From NCBI GenBank assembly GCA_964036315.1, contig OZ038509.1:34377499-34441498 (forward strand): a stretch of DNA of 64,000 bases. The letters run 5' to 3'. Source of the stretch: Acanthosepion esculentum (Eukaryota; Mollusca; Cephalopoda; Sepiida; Sepiidae). The notes below the pieces were generated by a model. That model was not told where the DNA came from, made no database searches, and worked only from the letters and a program-made list of their open reading frames with translations. The position numbers and the translations under genes were made by a program. Every line of letters begins with the position of its first letter. Position 1 is the stretch's first letter. Shown here piece after piece: positions 46,925-57,663 of the stretch.

Positions 46925-48365
46925 GAGTTCGTCTCAAGTTATTATGCAAATCACATAAACCTTCAATAACCCGAGTTTGCTGGGAAAATCTGTCAAATTT
47001 TGAACGATTTATGTAGAGGTCAAAACACGGGGTAAATACTTGTGCACTTGCAACATTAAATTTATTGGATTTATTATAAAATTATAGTCTGAAGTTATGC
47101 AAAACCAGGAAATCACATTTTACAAGATAATAAAATCGTCAACAACTGGTCAATACCTATAACAGAACAAATAAAAATAAAAGTCTTTCAAGCAATTACA
47201 TCATAATAATAATCAGCTAGCAAACTATTATTCATTGATTTTGTTAAATGTTTTACTTTAACGGGTTCTATTATCGATGTGGTGGTTTGAATTCGTCCCC
47301 ATCGGTCTGCTTTGCTGTCATATTTTTTGTCACCTTCATATAACTACAACTTCACAATTAACCATAGATTTTCGATCGGATTCAGATTGGGACTTGACAA
47401 TAGCCGTTCCATTATTTTCTCTCTTGTAAACATTTTGCACTGAAAAAGTAACCTTAGATACATATAGAAAAACAATTGTCGTGCATAAATACAGACTTCA
47501 CTTTGTAACTGTAAGCTTGGGATTTGTCTCAGAAAAGGCAATTGTCAGCTCCTTTTTAATTTAACTCCTTCATCGGCTTTCTATAGTCAAATAATAGTTT
47601 GGTCGACAATCCCAGTTCATATCAACACACTACCGCCTCCTTGCTACCTTCATTTAGATATAGGCACATCTGCATTGAATAACATCCGTTCTGTGACCCA
47701 TCCATCAATACCATTGCGTGTTACTCGAGGTTTGTCGGTGAAAATTGCTTTAGAGAGTCGATTTTCATATATTTCTTGGCCAGATTTTGACGCTTTAAAA
47801 TATTTGCTTTACTGACAGGTGTTTCTTGATAGATTCCAATTTCTGAAGTATTCCACACCTTTTTTCTTTCTTGGGACCCTCAATTTCAGCCTGTTCAAAA
47901 ATCTGAGCACTAGTCAAAAGTTATTGTTTCGTTATAACTAACTCTAGTTTACGTTCCACTCGAGGAGATAAGTTATTAAAGCCTGTACGTTTGCTTCCAG
48001 TTCTCAGTTTAGTTATATTATTAACAGCTATTTTTATCGTTCGATGATCTCTGCAAAGCTCCTTTGATATCTCCAATGTGGACATTTCCTCACTCAATAA
48101 CTGTTATTTTCAGTTTTTCAGTATTTGTTGGATTCTTTTCATTATCCATGCTTCAGGAAATGTTGAAGACAGAAATAGTTTTTCTTAGGTTTCAAAGATC
48201 TTAAACTAATATTAGTTTAATCTGTATAATAACTTTATAATAAGTCCAATAACTTTAATGAAATATGTTTAAACTACCTAAAAAATTAACTCAAATTAAA
48301 CGTTTAAAATTTGATAAAAACTTTCAAAGCAAGCTAATAAAAATAGCTTCAGAACTGTTACACTC
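46925..48365 (-). mobile_element. Tc1-like element with long terminal inverted repeats
   Basis: The left end (GTTATTATGCAAATC, TTTGCTGGGAAAATCTGTCAA, GGATTTATTATAAA) and the right end on the minus strand (CTGAAGCTATTTTTATTAGC, TTTGCTTTGAAAG-like, ATTGGACTTATTATAAA) are diverged inverted repeats of about 200 bases. They bracket a minus-strand transposase relic. The length of ~1.4 kb fits a Tc1/mariner superfamily element. The exact termini are blurred, and I could not fix the TA duplications. Confidence 0.75.
47200..48148 (-). pseudogene. Tc1-like transposase pseudogene
   Basis: From about 48148 the minus strand reads MDNEKNPTNTEKLKI, then a helix-turn-helix-like block (EISKELCRDHRTIKIAVNNI), then AQIFEQAE, then DEGVKL, and at 47344-47541 SPNLNPIENLWLIVKL. 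The last is the hallmark block around the third acidic residue of the DDE/D site in Tc1 transposases (SPDLNPIENLW). The usual aspartate there is asparagine in this copy. Several stops and frameshifts occur between blocks, so it cannot encode an active enzyme. Confidence 0.8.
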
Positions 48366-49059
48366 ATTGTAAATCTTGCAACTCATTTTTATAAAATGAT
48401 GTACTTGATTCAATTTCTGAAATGTCAGCCCCAGTTTAAAAAAAATAAATGTCTAATATTAAGAAGCTGTACTGATAAGTCATCAGTTACCGCTCCTTAA
48501 GATCTAGGAGGTATAAAAATCACCCTTTTTTATCCTTCAGTAGATGAGTAGTCAGATTAAAGCGCAATAAAGCTTTGATATAAGTTTATTCACTGGTTCT
48601 GTTTTTACTACAGAAACAACACTAAGTGTATGTGAATAGTGTTATTTATTTGATTACTTGTTTGGAGCCTCAGAATCATGTACTTTCATTGTACTACTTT
48701 TGAGATATCGAACATTAAACTCCTTCTCAAATCCATACATTCACCACAACACTACCTACATGTATCCTATATAAAAGAAACGAGAAAATGAAAGAATTTC
48801 AAATACGCACAAAGCTTGCATTCTCTATCAATGGCCGTTAATTCTACTGGAATTTTGCCCTAATGTAACGTTACGAACGACAACATCAAAGGCACCTCGC
48901 CTTTCACACGTGTCTTAGAATGATATATAAAAATTCTTCTTTTTCTTCTTCTTCTCATTTCGCATTTCGCATTTCGGACTTCCTTTTTTTTCTTCTTCTA
49001 CCTCTTCCGCTTCTTCTTTTTCTTCTTCGCGCTTTCTTTTCTTTTTATTCGCATTCCTT
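48366..49059. other. No recognised feature
   Basis: AT-rich non-coding sequence with no repeat partner found. Confidence 0.45.
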
Positions 49060-49087
49060 TCTTCTTCGCACTCTCTTTTCTTCTTCT

Positions 49088-49119
<32 letters not shown>

Positions 49120-49175
49120 TTCTTCTTCTTCTTCTTCTTCTTCTTCTTCTTCTTCTTCTTCTTCTTCTTCTTCTC
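49060..49175. repeat. (TTC)n microsatellite in a CT-rich tract
   Basis: TTC triplets from about 49080 to 49173 in a pyrimidine-rich region that extends from 48930 to 49220. The poly-Ser frame is an artefact. Confidence 0.97.
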
Positions 49176-49220
49176 AATTTCGTTTCCTTCCTTTCTTTCT
49201 TCTTAATCCTCTTCTTTTCC

Positions 49221-50559
49221 TCTCTTTATTCTAATCATTCTCTTTCTTCTTGTGCTTTTGTCGTTCTTTTTCACTTATAATTCTATTGCTGCTTATTCTT
49301 CGCTTCTATTATCTTGCAAATTCTCTTGTCGGCCTTTTATTTCAATAAAAACAAATCTTGTTTCTTATTTTCTTTATTATGAATGGAAAATCTACGAATT
49401 CCATTCTAATGGCCATATCTAGAGAACTGTAAATAATCTGCAAATGAATTCCTGGAAAATGGCAGTTCTTTTAGTAGTGTTTTTTCTTCATCGAACTTAT
49501 AAATGCATTCCATATGCACTTGTTTACTTCCGATGTTGACCTAAACTTATTAATGGCGCCTCTTCGTAGATTCGGATGACAATCGACTTTTGACAATGGT
49601 TGAATTCAATTTTGATAAATCAATGATAGAAAATACTTGTGCATAAGATTTAAAAATAATCGAACGATTGGAAGTCTGAATAATTTGAAAATCATGGGTG
49701 ATTATAAAATTTGGAAATTTCTTAGAAACACTGGCTAATGAGAAAGAAATTTAGCAGTGAAGATCAATAAGTGTTTTTCATGATAATACTCAAAACCAAC
49801 TTAATTATTGTTTCTATTCAACGTTAGCGTAAGAATATCAATCTGAGAAAAAATATCTGAAATATCTCATAATTACGACTTCAAAAGGCAATAAATCAGC
49901 AAGATGCTTGTTAAAAGAACGGATTTTATTTTTTCCAGGTTCTATGGAAAATCTAAGTTTTCAATAACAATAGAAACTTTCTTGGATGCAGATCCTCAGA
50001 TCAAAAACGTAAAAATGGTTGAACAAGATTGACAGAAAATGTGAGTCTCCTAGTAATAGACCTCGATGCCGATACGGTTGTACTTACATTCTTTATTCTT
50101 TATTTCCAATCTATATTGCTTACTGGTAGATATAGAATGTCAGATGTAATAAAAAAGTAACTGCAATCAAGATGTAAATATACCATTAAAAATTAACAAA
50201 CTTGAAAGCGTTTCAAAGTAATATTAATCAAATCATTAATAATAAATTACAATGCTTCATCTACAAAAGTTCACAGGAAAATTATCCCGCACACTTATGG
50301 CACAGAATCAACTTTTATAGGTAGCTGGTCATAATCAAAGTAAAGTATCTATTCTTCAATTAAAACAGAATAGGAAAATTTCTAGATTACTATTTTCATC
50401 TATATTGTTATCAACAGATGTTGTCTGGTCCCTTCTCCAGTGTTCAATGGAATAGCAGTAATACTTCATCCCAGATCTTTAGATTATGTTGGAAAAGTTT
50501 GGAGAATGGATTGTTCAAAACAAAAAGGATGAAGATAATAGAAAACAAAAAACTTATAC
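49221..50559. other. No recognised feature
   Basis: AT-rich non-coding sequence. A 79-aa plus frame at 50418-50657 partly opposes the LINE relic and has no domain. Confidence 0.45.
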
Positions 50560-51180
50560 GCATTCAGTTGATGCCGGACATTCAGGAGTCTATCACGCCA
50601 ACCATCACGTCATGCATCAAGGTCAGAATGTCATTAAGGTGGAATTCAGTATTATAACATAGCTGGTCAATGTAGGTAGTTGCTGGACGACCAAACCGTC
50701 TCGCGCCACGGCTAGGTGTCCAGAGCAGCAGATCACTCGCGAGTTCTTGTTTTGTTCGCCAGTAGTGTTCTGCAAATCGCAGTTTGCAGATTGTAGAAAT
50801 ATCAGTGATGGATCCATTGAGCTTTGATTTAGTTGGATGTTTTCTCCAAGAGATGTTAAATACAGCTCCCAGCACCCGACTGTAGGTTCCATCAAGTTTA
50901 GACTCTAGAGTTTTAGTCAATGTTCAAGAAGTTGCACAAGAGGTTTACATCGCCTCTACAGTGGCTCGCAAGTATCCATGTTTGAGGAAGTCTGGTAGAT
51001 GAGATTTTTAGATTACATCAGTTTTATCTGAGGCGGCCCATGCTTTAGCTATGCGAATTTTCACATCCTTTTCAGTAGAATATATTTCGCTTCCAAGTTA
51101 TGTAAAATATTCTCCTGAGATATTCTGCATTGAGCATTGCAGTTAAATTCAATTTTAGATGCATTAACAGAGAGTGCAAC
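50560..51180 (-). pseudogene. LINE reverse transcriptase C-terminal relic, third lineage
   Basis: The minus strand reads GEYFTYLGSEIYSTEKDVKI-like residues near 51110 and RIAKAWAA. It continues into LKHGYLRATVEA, then TLESKLDGTYSRVLGAVFNI, SWRKHPTKSKL, LRFAEHYWR and LLLWTPSRGARRFGRPATTY. This is the C-terminal part of an RTE-type or related LINE reverse transcriptase as I recall it (YLGS, R...AW, LDGTYTR.LR...N.SW, AGH.WR, GRP..TY.D). The 50582-50920 frame is open; stops break the upstream part. Confidence 0.8.
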
Positions 51181-51469
51181 ATCGTTGGCTGCATTTTCTA
51201 GATGATGTAAAAGAACTAGGTACAAATATTTGCTTCAACAAAATGTTTATTACGATACAAATCAAACCTTATATATATGTTACTAGTACTACAATGTTGT
51301 TTTTCTACGTAGTCCTCATTATGGTTGTTGCATTTGTCACATCGATACACGATATCGTCCTTGAAGTACAAGAGCGGCAAGCGGCCGGAACCATTTGCAG
51401 TAAAAGTATCAAATGTGTGGAAGCGTTTCCCGGATAAACGTTGTTTGAGTCGCCCAAATGAACAATATA

Positions 51470-51890
51470 TCTTCTTCTTCTTTACGTGCTGCATCCCCTC
51501 ACTGCGTAGGCGATCAGGGCTCTCCACAACTTCTTTATTTCTCCTAAATCCTGTTCCGTTATCCATTTACACAAGCTCATCGAGTATGTTATGCGCTGTT
51601 TTCCTCTGCCCCCTCTTTGTCTTAGTCGGTTCTGTGAGTATCGGACTCTTCAAGACCCCCCCTCGTCATTATGAGTCCCATAAATTTCAACTGTCTCTTC
51701 CTGATGTTAGGTATAACTTTAATTTTTGTTTCCATTTTCCCTAAAGCCTCATCGTTTTTCGGTCCATGATATCCTCAGTATCCTTCTGTAGAAGCACATT
51801 TCTGTTTCCTTAAGCCTCTTCCACATCTTTGAGGAGATTTTCCAGCATTCATTGTCATATAGGAGAACAGATAATCTGAAGAAGCTACAT
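51470..51890 (-). pseudogene. LINE reverse transcriptase C-terminal relic, fourth lineage
   Basis: The minus strand carries KMWKRLKETEMCFYRRILRI, then SWTEKR, then a KRQLKFMG block and a GKRG-like segment, ending with EVVESPDRLRSEGMQHVKKK. This matches the usual LINE order MW...R(L/I)EA.EMW.YRRML(R)ISW, then KR...GH, then RGRPR, then W...I..A (from memory). The parts lie in different frames. It sits 290 bases from the preceding relic in the same orientation but belongs to another lineage. Confidence 0.6.
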
Positions 51891-52623
51891 CTGAATTATG
51901 CAGTGGGTGCGTTAAAACATCCTAACCATAACAGTGGATACACTATTTTGTCGTAGGAGGGGTAGAATTGTCTTGCAGCAGAGTGACACCGTTTCGCAAA
52001 CATAATTCCTCAGGTTAACAAGTTTTTTCGCAGTATCTGAGTCAACTGTTAGCACAAGGACACTGGAAACGCCGGTTCTTATTCAATCATGGAAATTAAT
52101 CAGAAGTGAGTCGGTCAGTACAGTTTGGGAACACCTTCAGACCGCTTGGGAACACATTGAAACCGTTTGGGAACAACTTTTACAATCCGAAATATGTTTC
52201 GGCATAAAATAAACCAAAAAATTTAATAAGCTGTAAAAATTAAATTAATCTATCAACTGTTTTACCATATTGCATGGAATCCAGGAGATGTATATATGGC
52301 TGCCACAAGTTTCGTAGTTGACTGGACACACTTTCTGTCTGGTAAAATGTGGGATTCCTATCAGAAAGTCCCCATTAGCTCCCCGCTTCCATCGTGAAAA
52401 TTGAAAGAAATGAAGAGAAAATTGCGCCCTGAAGATGACAATTTGAAATTGTCGAAAGTACTTGGCATGTGTCTTCCATCTGACAACAACTCGAATATAA
52501 GGATCTTATTATTCAAGGCATTGATAGTAAGTTAATGTCTTATTAAATCCTGTTAGCGAAGTTATTTCTCCATCAATCACATTAATATTGCTATTTAATT
52601 CTTTGTATAAATTGTTTCTTTAT

Positions 52624-52626
<3 letters not shown>
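51891..52626. other. No gene; three-unit 22-bp tandem
   Basis: At about 52118-52180 the block CAGTTTGGGAACACCTT recurs as CCGCTTGGGAACACATT and CCGTTTGGGAACAACTT. Nothing else is recognised. Confidence 0.5.

Positions 52627-52682
<56 letters not shown>
52627..52682. repeat. (TA)n microsatellite
   Basis: Uninterrupted TA repeat bounded by GGTATA and TATACC, so it is palindromic. Confidence 0.97.
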
Positions 52683-52685
<3 letters not shown>

Positions 52686-52887
52686 GACCAGCCAGATTTA
52701 TAATTCAGCGTTCTTTAGCATGTATTTTTGAAAAACAGTGCTCGATACACAGTAGAGCATGATATAATTATTATTTAAAATACGTTTTCATCGCGACATA
52801 GAAATTACCATGTTTCGAAACCAACACCTAAATCTTAAATTAAACTTAAAATTTGAAGTTCAGTTTCATTTTCAACCGATGCAGGTA

Positions 52888-52972
52888 TGAATCCATCTGT
52901 TCTCCCCCAGCTATGGGTTAAATAGCAGGACAGACTGGGTTCTTCAGCATTCATTGGCAACCGCTGGGGTTT
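52888..52972 (-). mobile_element. SINE-like dispersed repeat, family A, copy 8
   Basis: The minus strand reads GCGGTTGCCAATGAA, CCCAGTCTGTCCTGCTATTT and AACCCATAGCTGG. A central fragment of family A, next to a GC-rich patch at 53000-53070. Confidence 0.8.
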
Positions 52973-53343
52973 GATGCGTGTTCGTCTTGGCAATGCTACA
53001 ACTGGCGGGCCGCGAGTGGCCCACCGGCAGCCCGCCAGTGGTCCGTCAGAGTCTCCACCAGGGGACCATCGGGCGCCTAGTTGCTTGCGTGTATGGCTCG
53101 GATATTTTCCTCTTTTTTATCTTGTATTTTTATTTTCGAACGTTCCAAATAGGTTTGTTTTATAAATTAAGGCGATATTAGTCAGAAAGGTTAATGACAT
53201 TGTTTCATAGCTGTTCTGATGAAGCACGTCTGTCGAGCAATAGATGTTTGAACAGAATATGTTAAAACATGACAAAACACATAAAACAAAAGGAATGCTC
53301 AACAGAAGTCAAAATCTAGTTAAATATTTGTGATTTTATCTGA

Positions 53344-53727
53344 TATTCGTAGTATAAGACGATCGAAAACGTAGGCTAGCCTGCGTACAGTAGGCTAGCG
53401 TATGCCACCAGTATAAGTTATGCGTATCAATCATTCCTCCACGTATAAAATAAGTCTGATGTTATTACACATGTTGTTTTGCTTATCTTTATCGTTATCA
53501 AATCAAAAGGAATAAAAGAATATAATGTATTGACAGGAATCTTTATGAAAATAACTATAATGATTTCATTCTTGCGACACGTTCCATGCCCCAAGCATAC
53601 TAGCTTACTTGACAGTGCCGATACACCAAAGGATTTAAGGTTAGCTTTTTGCAAATGTGGTATTAGACGACACCCTAATTTTGAGAGTAACTTTTAAGAT
53701 TTAAAGGTCGTCTTATACGCAGAAATA
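53344..53727. mobile_element. MITE-like element with GTATAAGACGAYC termini
   Basis: The left end reads TATTCGTAGTATAAGACGATC, shortened here to its core AGTATAAGACGATC; the right end is the reverse complement of GCGTATAAGACGACC. The interior has no transposase. The superfamily is not assigned, and target duplication is not evident. The two overlapping short frames inside are not supported as genes. Confidence 0.55.
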
Positions 53728-53865
53728 TACGGTAAGTGCTTTGAGAAAATATTATTATTTATGACCATTCCTGGGTGAAAAACCAAAATTCAGAAAACTA
53801 CTGATTTGTTAAAAATTTTTTGGACGAATGAAAGAAATCGCGGGATTATAGTGATTTCATAAGCG

Positions 53866-53955
53866 AAGGTTAGATGTGGCACAAGGCTGAAAGTATGGAG
53901 CACTCAGCTTGCCAACCATTGAACCATGTCGAAGAGGGCAAACTCGCCAGATTAT
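53866..53955 (-). mobile_element. tRNA-derived SINE-like repeat, family B, copy 2
   Basis: The minus strand reads GGTTCAATGGTTGGCAAG and CATACTTTCAGCCTTGTG, then CCACATCTAACC. It pairs with copy 1 at 5.4 kb and lacks the longer 5' extension of that copy. Confidence 0.6.
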
Positions 53956-53989
53956 AAATGTCAAAGAAAAGAAACAAATGAAATTTGAG

Positions 53990-54215
53990 CGAGGGAAATA
54001 AAAAAAAAAGTGAGGAAAGGAAAGAGAATAAAAAAAGGAAAGGAGAGGAAATGAAAAAAAGTAAATGACAATATAAAAAAAGAAACGGAAATAAAAAGAA
54101 AGAAATTGAAAGAAAAAAAGAAAAGGAATAAAAAAGAAAGTCGAAAACAGAAACAAGAAAGAATAGAAAGGAAAAATAAAAATCAAGAAAAATAAAAGGA
54201 AAATTTGATTTTTTT
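53990..54215. repeat. Long polypurine tract
   Basis: Over 200 bases of almost only A and G on the plus strand (GGAAAGG, GAAATGAAAA and similar). The two long minus-strand poly-Phe/Ser/Leu frames are artefacts of it. Confidence 0.9.
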
Positions 54216-54466
54216 TTACGGCTTATCAACCATTTGTAGGTTATTTAAAGCCGAAACATATTTTGGGATTGTAAGGATAATTCTTTCTTTTACAATATTC
54301 TATTAACAATTGTTTGGAGTAATGATTTTCAAATAAAAGTTATACTATTTAAAGTCCAGCGGGGTGGGGGAAGAGAGGGATTCATAACTTTAACGGAATT
54401 TAACGAACCTGACTGAAGTTCGTACTCAGATCTCTCATACCGAGTAGTTATATCTGTAACAGAGAG

Positions 54467-54476
54467 AGTTTGGGAA

Positions 54477-54557
<81 letters not shown>

Positions 54558-55295
54558 TATATATATATATATATATTTATTTATTGAAATTGGAGTAGAT
54601 TTGAACAGCGAAATTAGATCAGAACAATTTTGTTTACTGATGGGAATCTGATCTAACCCATTTGGAATTGGGTCATTAGGAAGACAATGGAGGATGATCG
54701 AGATAATTTTTATGGGTTAAAATTTGAAATAGAGCTTATTAAGGCTATGAGGAACTTTGAAATTCACATGATTTTGGGTTGAAGGCAGAACTCGTTAATA
54801 ACGCGTGCGGGCCAAGGGTCGATTTATGATCAGACAGGTTTATCTATATAAACACGCACAGAAATCTGTTGCCAGAGTGGTTGGCTCATCTGCCGTTGAG
54901 TGCAGTCGAGCTGGGTAGAGAGGGGTCGTTTATTTTCTATACTAATCTTTTCTGCTATATAAAAGACATTAACAGTTCAACCATTGAATAGTTTTTTGTC
55001 CGGCTTTCTGCAGATATATATATATTTTTGCTGCATTCTAAATTCATTAGCGCAGACTCTCCAGCCGTGTCTACATTTTCAGTCGACCGTGAATGGTTGA
55101 ACATCACTTTTGCTTTCTGGATCAAACCAAACACAACGTGGGTAGGAAGCAGGATTAAACCAGTGGACCGGTCGAATGATCTACGGATGCTCAGGGAACC
55201 TACGGTCACTCCTTTAAGTTCGGTTAAGACCGAGTAGACACCTCAACCCAGAGAGTAAGACGTCGGAGGTTGAGGGGCTGGGGCTAAAACGTTAG
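54467..55295 (-). repeat. Large dispersed repeat G, copy 2
   Basis: The inverted counterpart of 45385-46438. Shared blocks include GTAGACACCTCAACCCAG, GGTCGAATGATCTACGGATG, AACCATTGAATAG and CTGCTATATAAAAGACATTA. It carries a (CA)n tract (54479-54555) where copy 1 has (TG)n, and lacks the (GA)n expansion. Its non-coding status is as in copy 1. Confidence 0.75.
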
Positions 55296-56221
55296 ATATC
55301 CAGTACATCAGTCTCACATCCAATCCTACAGCACCTGTTGTTCCAAAGTGGTGACCTATCAGGGTAGTACCTGGCTCGACGTTTGATGATTTGACAAGAA
55401 CCAGTGTTCCAACGTGGCATAACCGTAAGCCCAAAAAGGACACGAAACCGAAGAAAAGAAGCCTTTGAAAATAAAAGGAAATTTTTAAAAAAAGAAATGG
55501 AAAAATAAATGTTTTAAAAAAGAAAAAAATAGTAAAAGAAAGTGAAGCAAGATTCAAATAAATAAAGACGGGGGGTGAGAACTGAAGGAAACAAAAGAGA
55601 AGGAAATGAAAGGAAAAGAAATGAGAGAAAAGAAATAAAAAGGAATAAAAAGATCAAAGAAATGAAGAAAATCAGCATAAGGGAAAATCAGAACCGGAAG
55701 AGAAAAGAAGAGATCATAGAACAACAGGAATGAAGATCAAAAATGTCTGTTAAAATCTTGTGTCTTTATTGATTGGCTGACAAAAATTCAAATGTAGCAG
55801 CGATACACTCACATATTTATTTTGCACCAATCAAAAGTGAATTTAAAGAATTTCTCCTTGGGATATAACCTTGCCGGTAGTTATTTGTAATGAATTTACA
55901 TTTAAAAAATATCAAATATTCTCTAATCATTTTGACACCCAATATTTAAATTATAGCTGCGTTCAAATTAGATTAAAAATTTGTTCAGATTTTGATAGAT
56001 ATCTTTCGATCTTTGTTAAGTGAAAAACATCCTGAAAATTAGAATATCAGATTAAGTAACATAATCGGTGTAAAATTGGAATCGACGCGCCTTAAAGACG
56101 ATTCTATTATCCATTCTTTTCAAGCAAGGTCATAATGCCACCAAGACGCAAGGAAGTGAACGAGATGGAAAATATCTACTCATGTTCAAAAGACCGGGGA
56201 GGAGTGTGATCCAGACGAAAA
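55296..56221. other. No gene; purine-rich stretch
   Basis: Plus-strand purines dominate at about 55440-55740. A 104-aa minus frame (55243-55557) crosses the boundary of repeat G and shows no domain. GTTCAAAAGACCGGGGAGG at about 56183 recurs near 56777. Confidence 0.4.
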
Positions 56222-56530
56222 GGCTTACGGCTACAACATGTTGAAACACCTGTAAGATCACTGAAATTAAGCAATGTCGAGTCTGGTCAATACCTAGATG
56301 GGTGACCGCTTGAGGATGCCAGGTGCTGTAAGTTTGGATGTGCATGTGGTGTCATGGATAATGGCTCGAATTCTTAATCGGAGAGCCGAGTTCCAATTCC
56401 AACTGGGATTGTTATAGTCACTTACGCGCAAAGACACTTGGTAGTGGTATGACTCCACTACTTCTCCCTCCAGCAATGGGTTAATTAGTAATATTTATAT
56501 CACTAAAACCATTATTATCTCAAAAAATAA
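56222..56530 (+). mobile_element. 5S rRNA-derived SINE, copy 2
   Basis: A 5S-like head (56222-56337) reads GGCTTACGGCTACAACATG, GATCACTGAAATTAAGCAAT, GTCGAGTCTGGTCAATACC and AGATGGGTGACCGCTTGAGG. The box A and box C regions are better kept than in copy 1. About six bases are missing where 5S has GGTTCTCGTC. A body of ~190 bases follows and ends, like copy 1, CATTATTATCTCAAAAAATA. Further shared body blocks are TTACGCGCAAA and CCTCCAGCAATGG. Confidence 0.87.
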
Positions 56531-56605
56531 AATTGTGTACAAATTATTTAGATTTCGGCATTAAGAGATGTTGATATGCCGTCAAACAAAACAACGAACC
56601 AGATG
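56531..56605 (+). repeat. Dispersed repeat family C, copy 3
   Basis: Reads AATTGTGTACAAATTATTTA, GATTTCGGCATTAA and TTGATATGCCGTCAAAC. It begins exactly where the 5S-derived SINE tail ends. Confidence 0.65.
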
Positions 56606-57663
56606 ATAGGCGAACCCATCTACTCATTGAGGAAAGAAAAAAGTAAATAACTAGTAAAATAATAAGTTAAGAGATTTAGGCGGAGACGTCAGAAGTATAG
56701 AGTTGAAGTAGACTTTAGAAGGAACCGAAAAAACAATCCTAAACAGGAAACAAGCGATAAACCTCTACTTCTGTTCAAAAGACCGCGGAGGAGATTGACT
56801 CGGTCCACGGGGAACCTTTTATACATTTTGACTTTTTCTCTCTGAATTTCTAGGAAGAGGTGTTATCCTTATTTGAAACATCTACATTCGGATTAATATC
56901 TTCCTCTTTGTTGTTATTACCATAGCAATTAACCTTCTTCTTGTGTCTATCGATCCGGGTAATCTTCAGTGACAATTAAACTTTTATTTATGTATTTATA
57001 TATTGAGGGAAATCGGTGTTGAATACTAAACAAGAGATTTCACTGGAGAATCAGCGCATATTTTGCTAATGAGGGCCTCTTTAGTAGGCATCTTTCTGAC
57101 AATGATGTTCACCCTGTACGAGACCCAAGATCCACTCGAGGTAGAAACAGAGTAAGAAACAGGGTGTATGGGAATATATGGTGAAGATAACTGTTATGAA
57201 TGAAGTGATCGGGAAAGCATCCTCTTGGGCACCGGTTCCACAACGCAATGGTTCATGGAAAGAAGCTTCTCGAGTTGAACTTACATCTCGCCTATAGTAT
57301 ATAAAGGGAATGACGGTGGTTCGCTACAATGTGCGTGACATGGCGGGTTTTAGTTTGGAAGATTAGAACTGGTGGAACTAAAGAATATAGTTTACCTAAA
57401 CACTTTCCATGGAAATAGCGATAGATCATGTAGAGGCTTGCAATATTTCATCTGCAAAAAAGGGGTAGTAGAGTGGAAAATAATTTATCACCCACAAAAC
57501 TTAGTATCATATAATATGTGTGCTTGTCCCTCCTTTCATTAGTTTCTTAGTTCGTACTACCGTTACGCCCTGCCACTACCTCATAAATCATGGACTATTC
57601 CGTTTTGATAGCGTCAAAAGGTAAACCACATACCAGAGACGCTACTTAGTTTCAGTGAGAACA
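56606..57663. other. No recognised gene
   Basis: Mixed composition. Apart from the recurring GTTCAAAAGACCGCGGAGG near 56777, I see no repeat, domain or RNA. Confidence 0.45.

Noticed and set aside
53857..54229. 109-aa and 119-aa minus-strand frames as membrane proteins
   Set aside because: They are poly-Phe/Ser/Leu readings of a polypurine tract.
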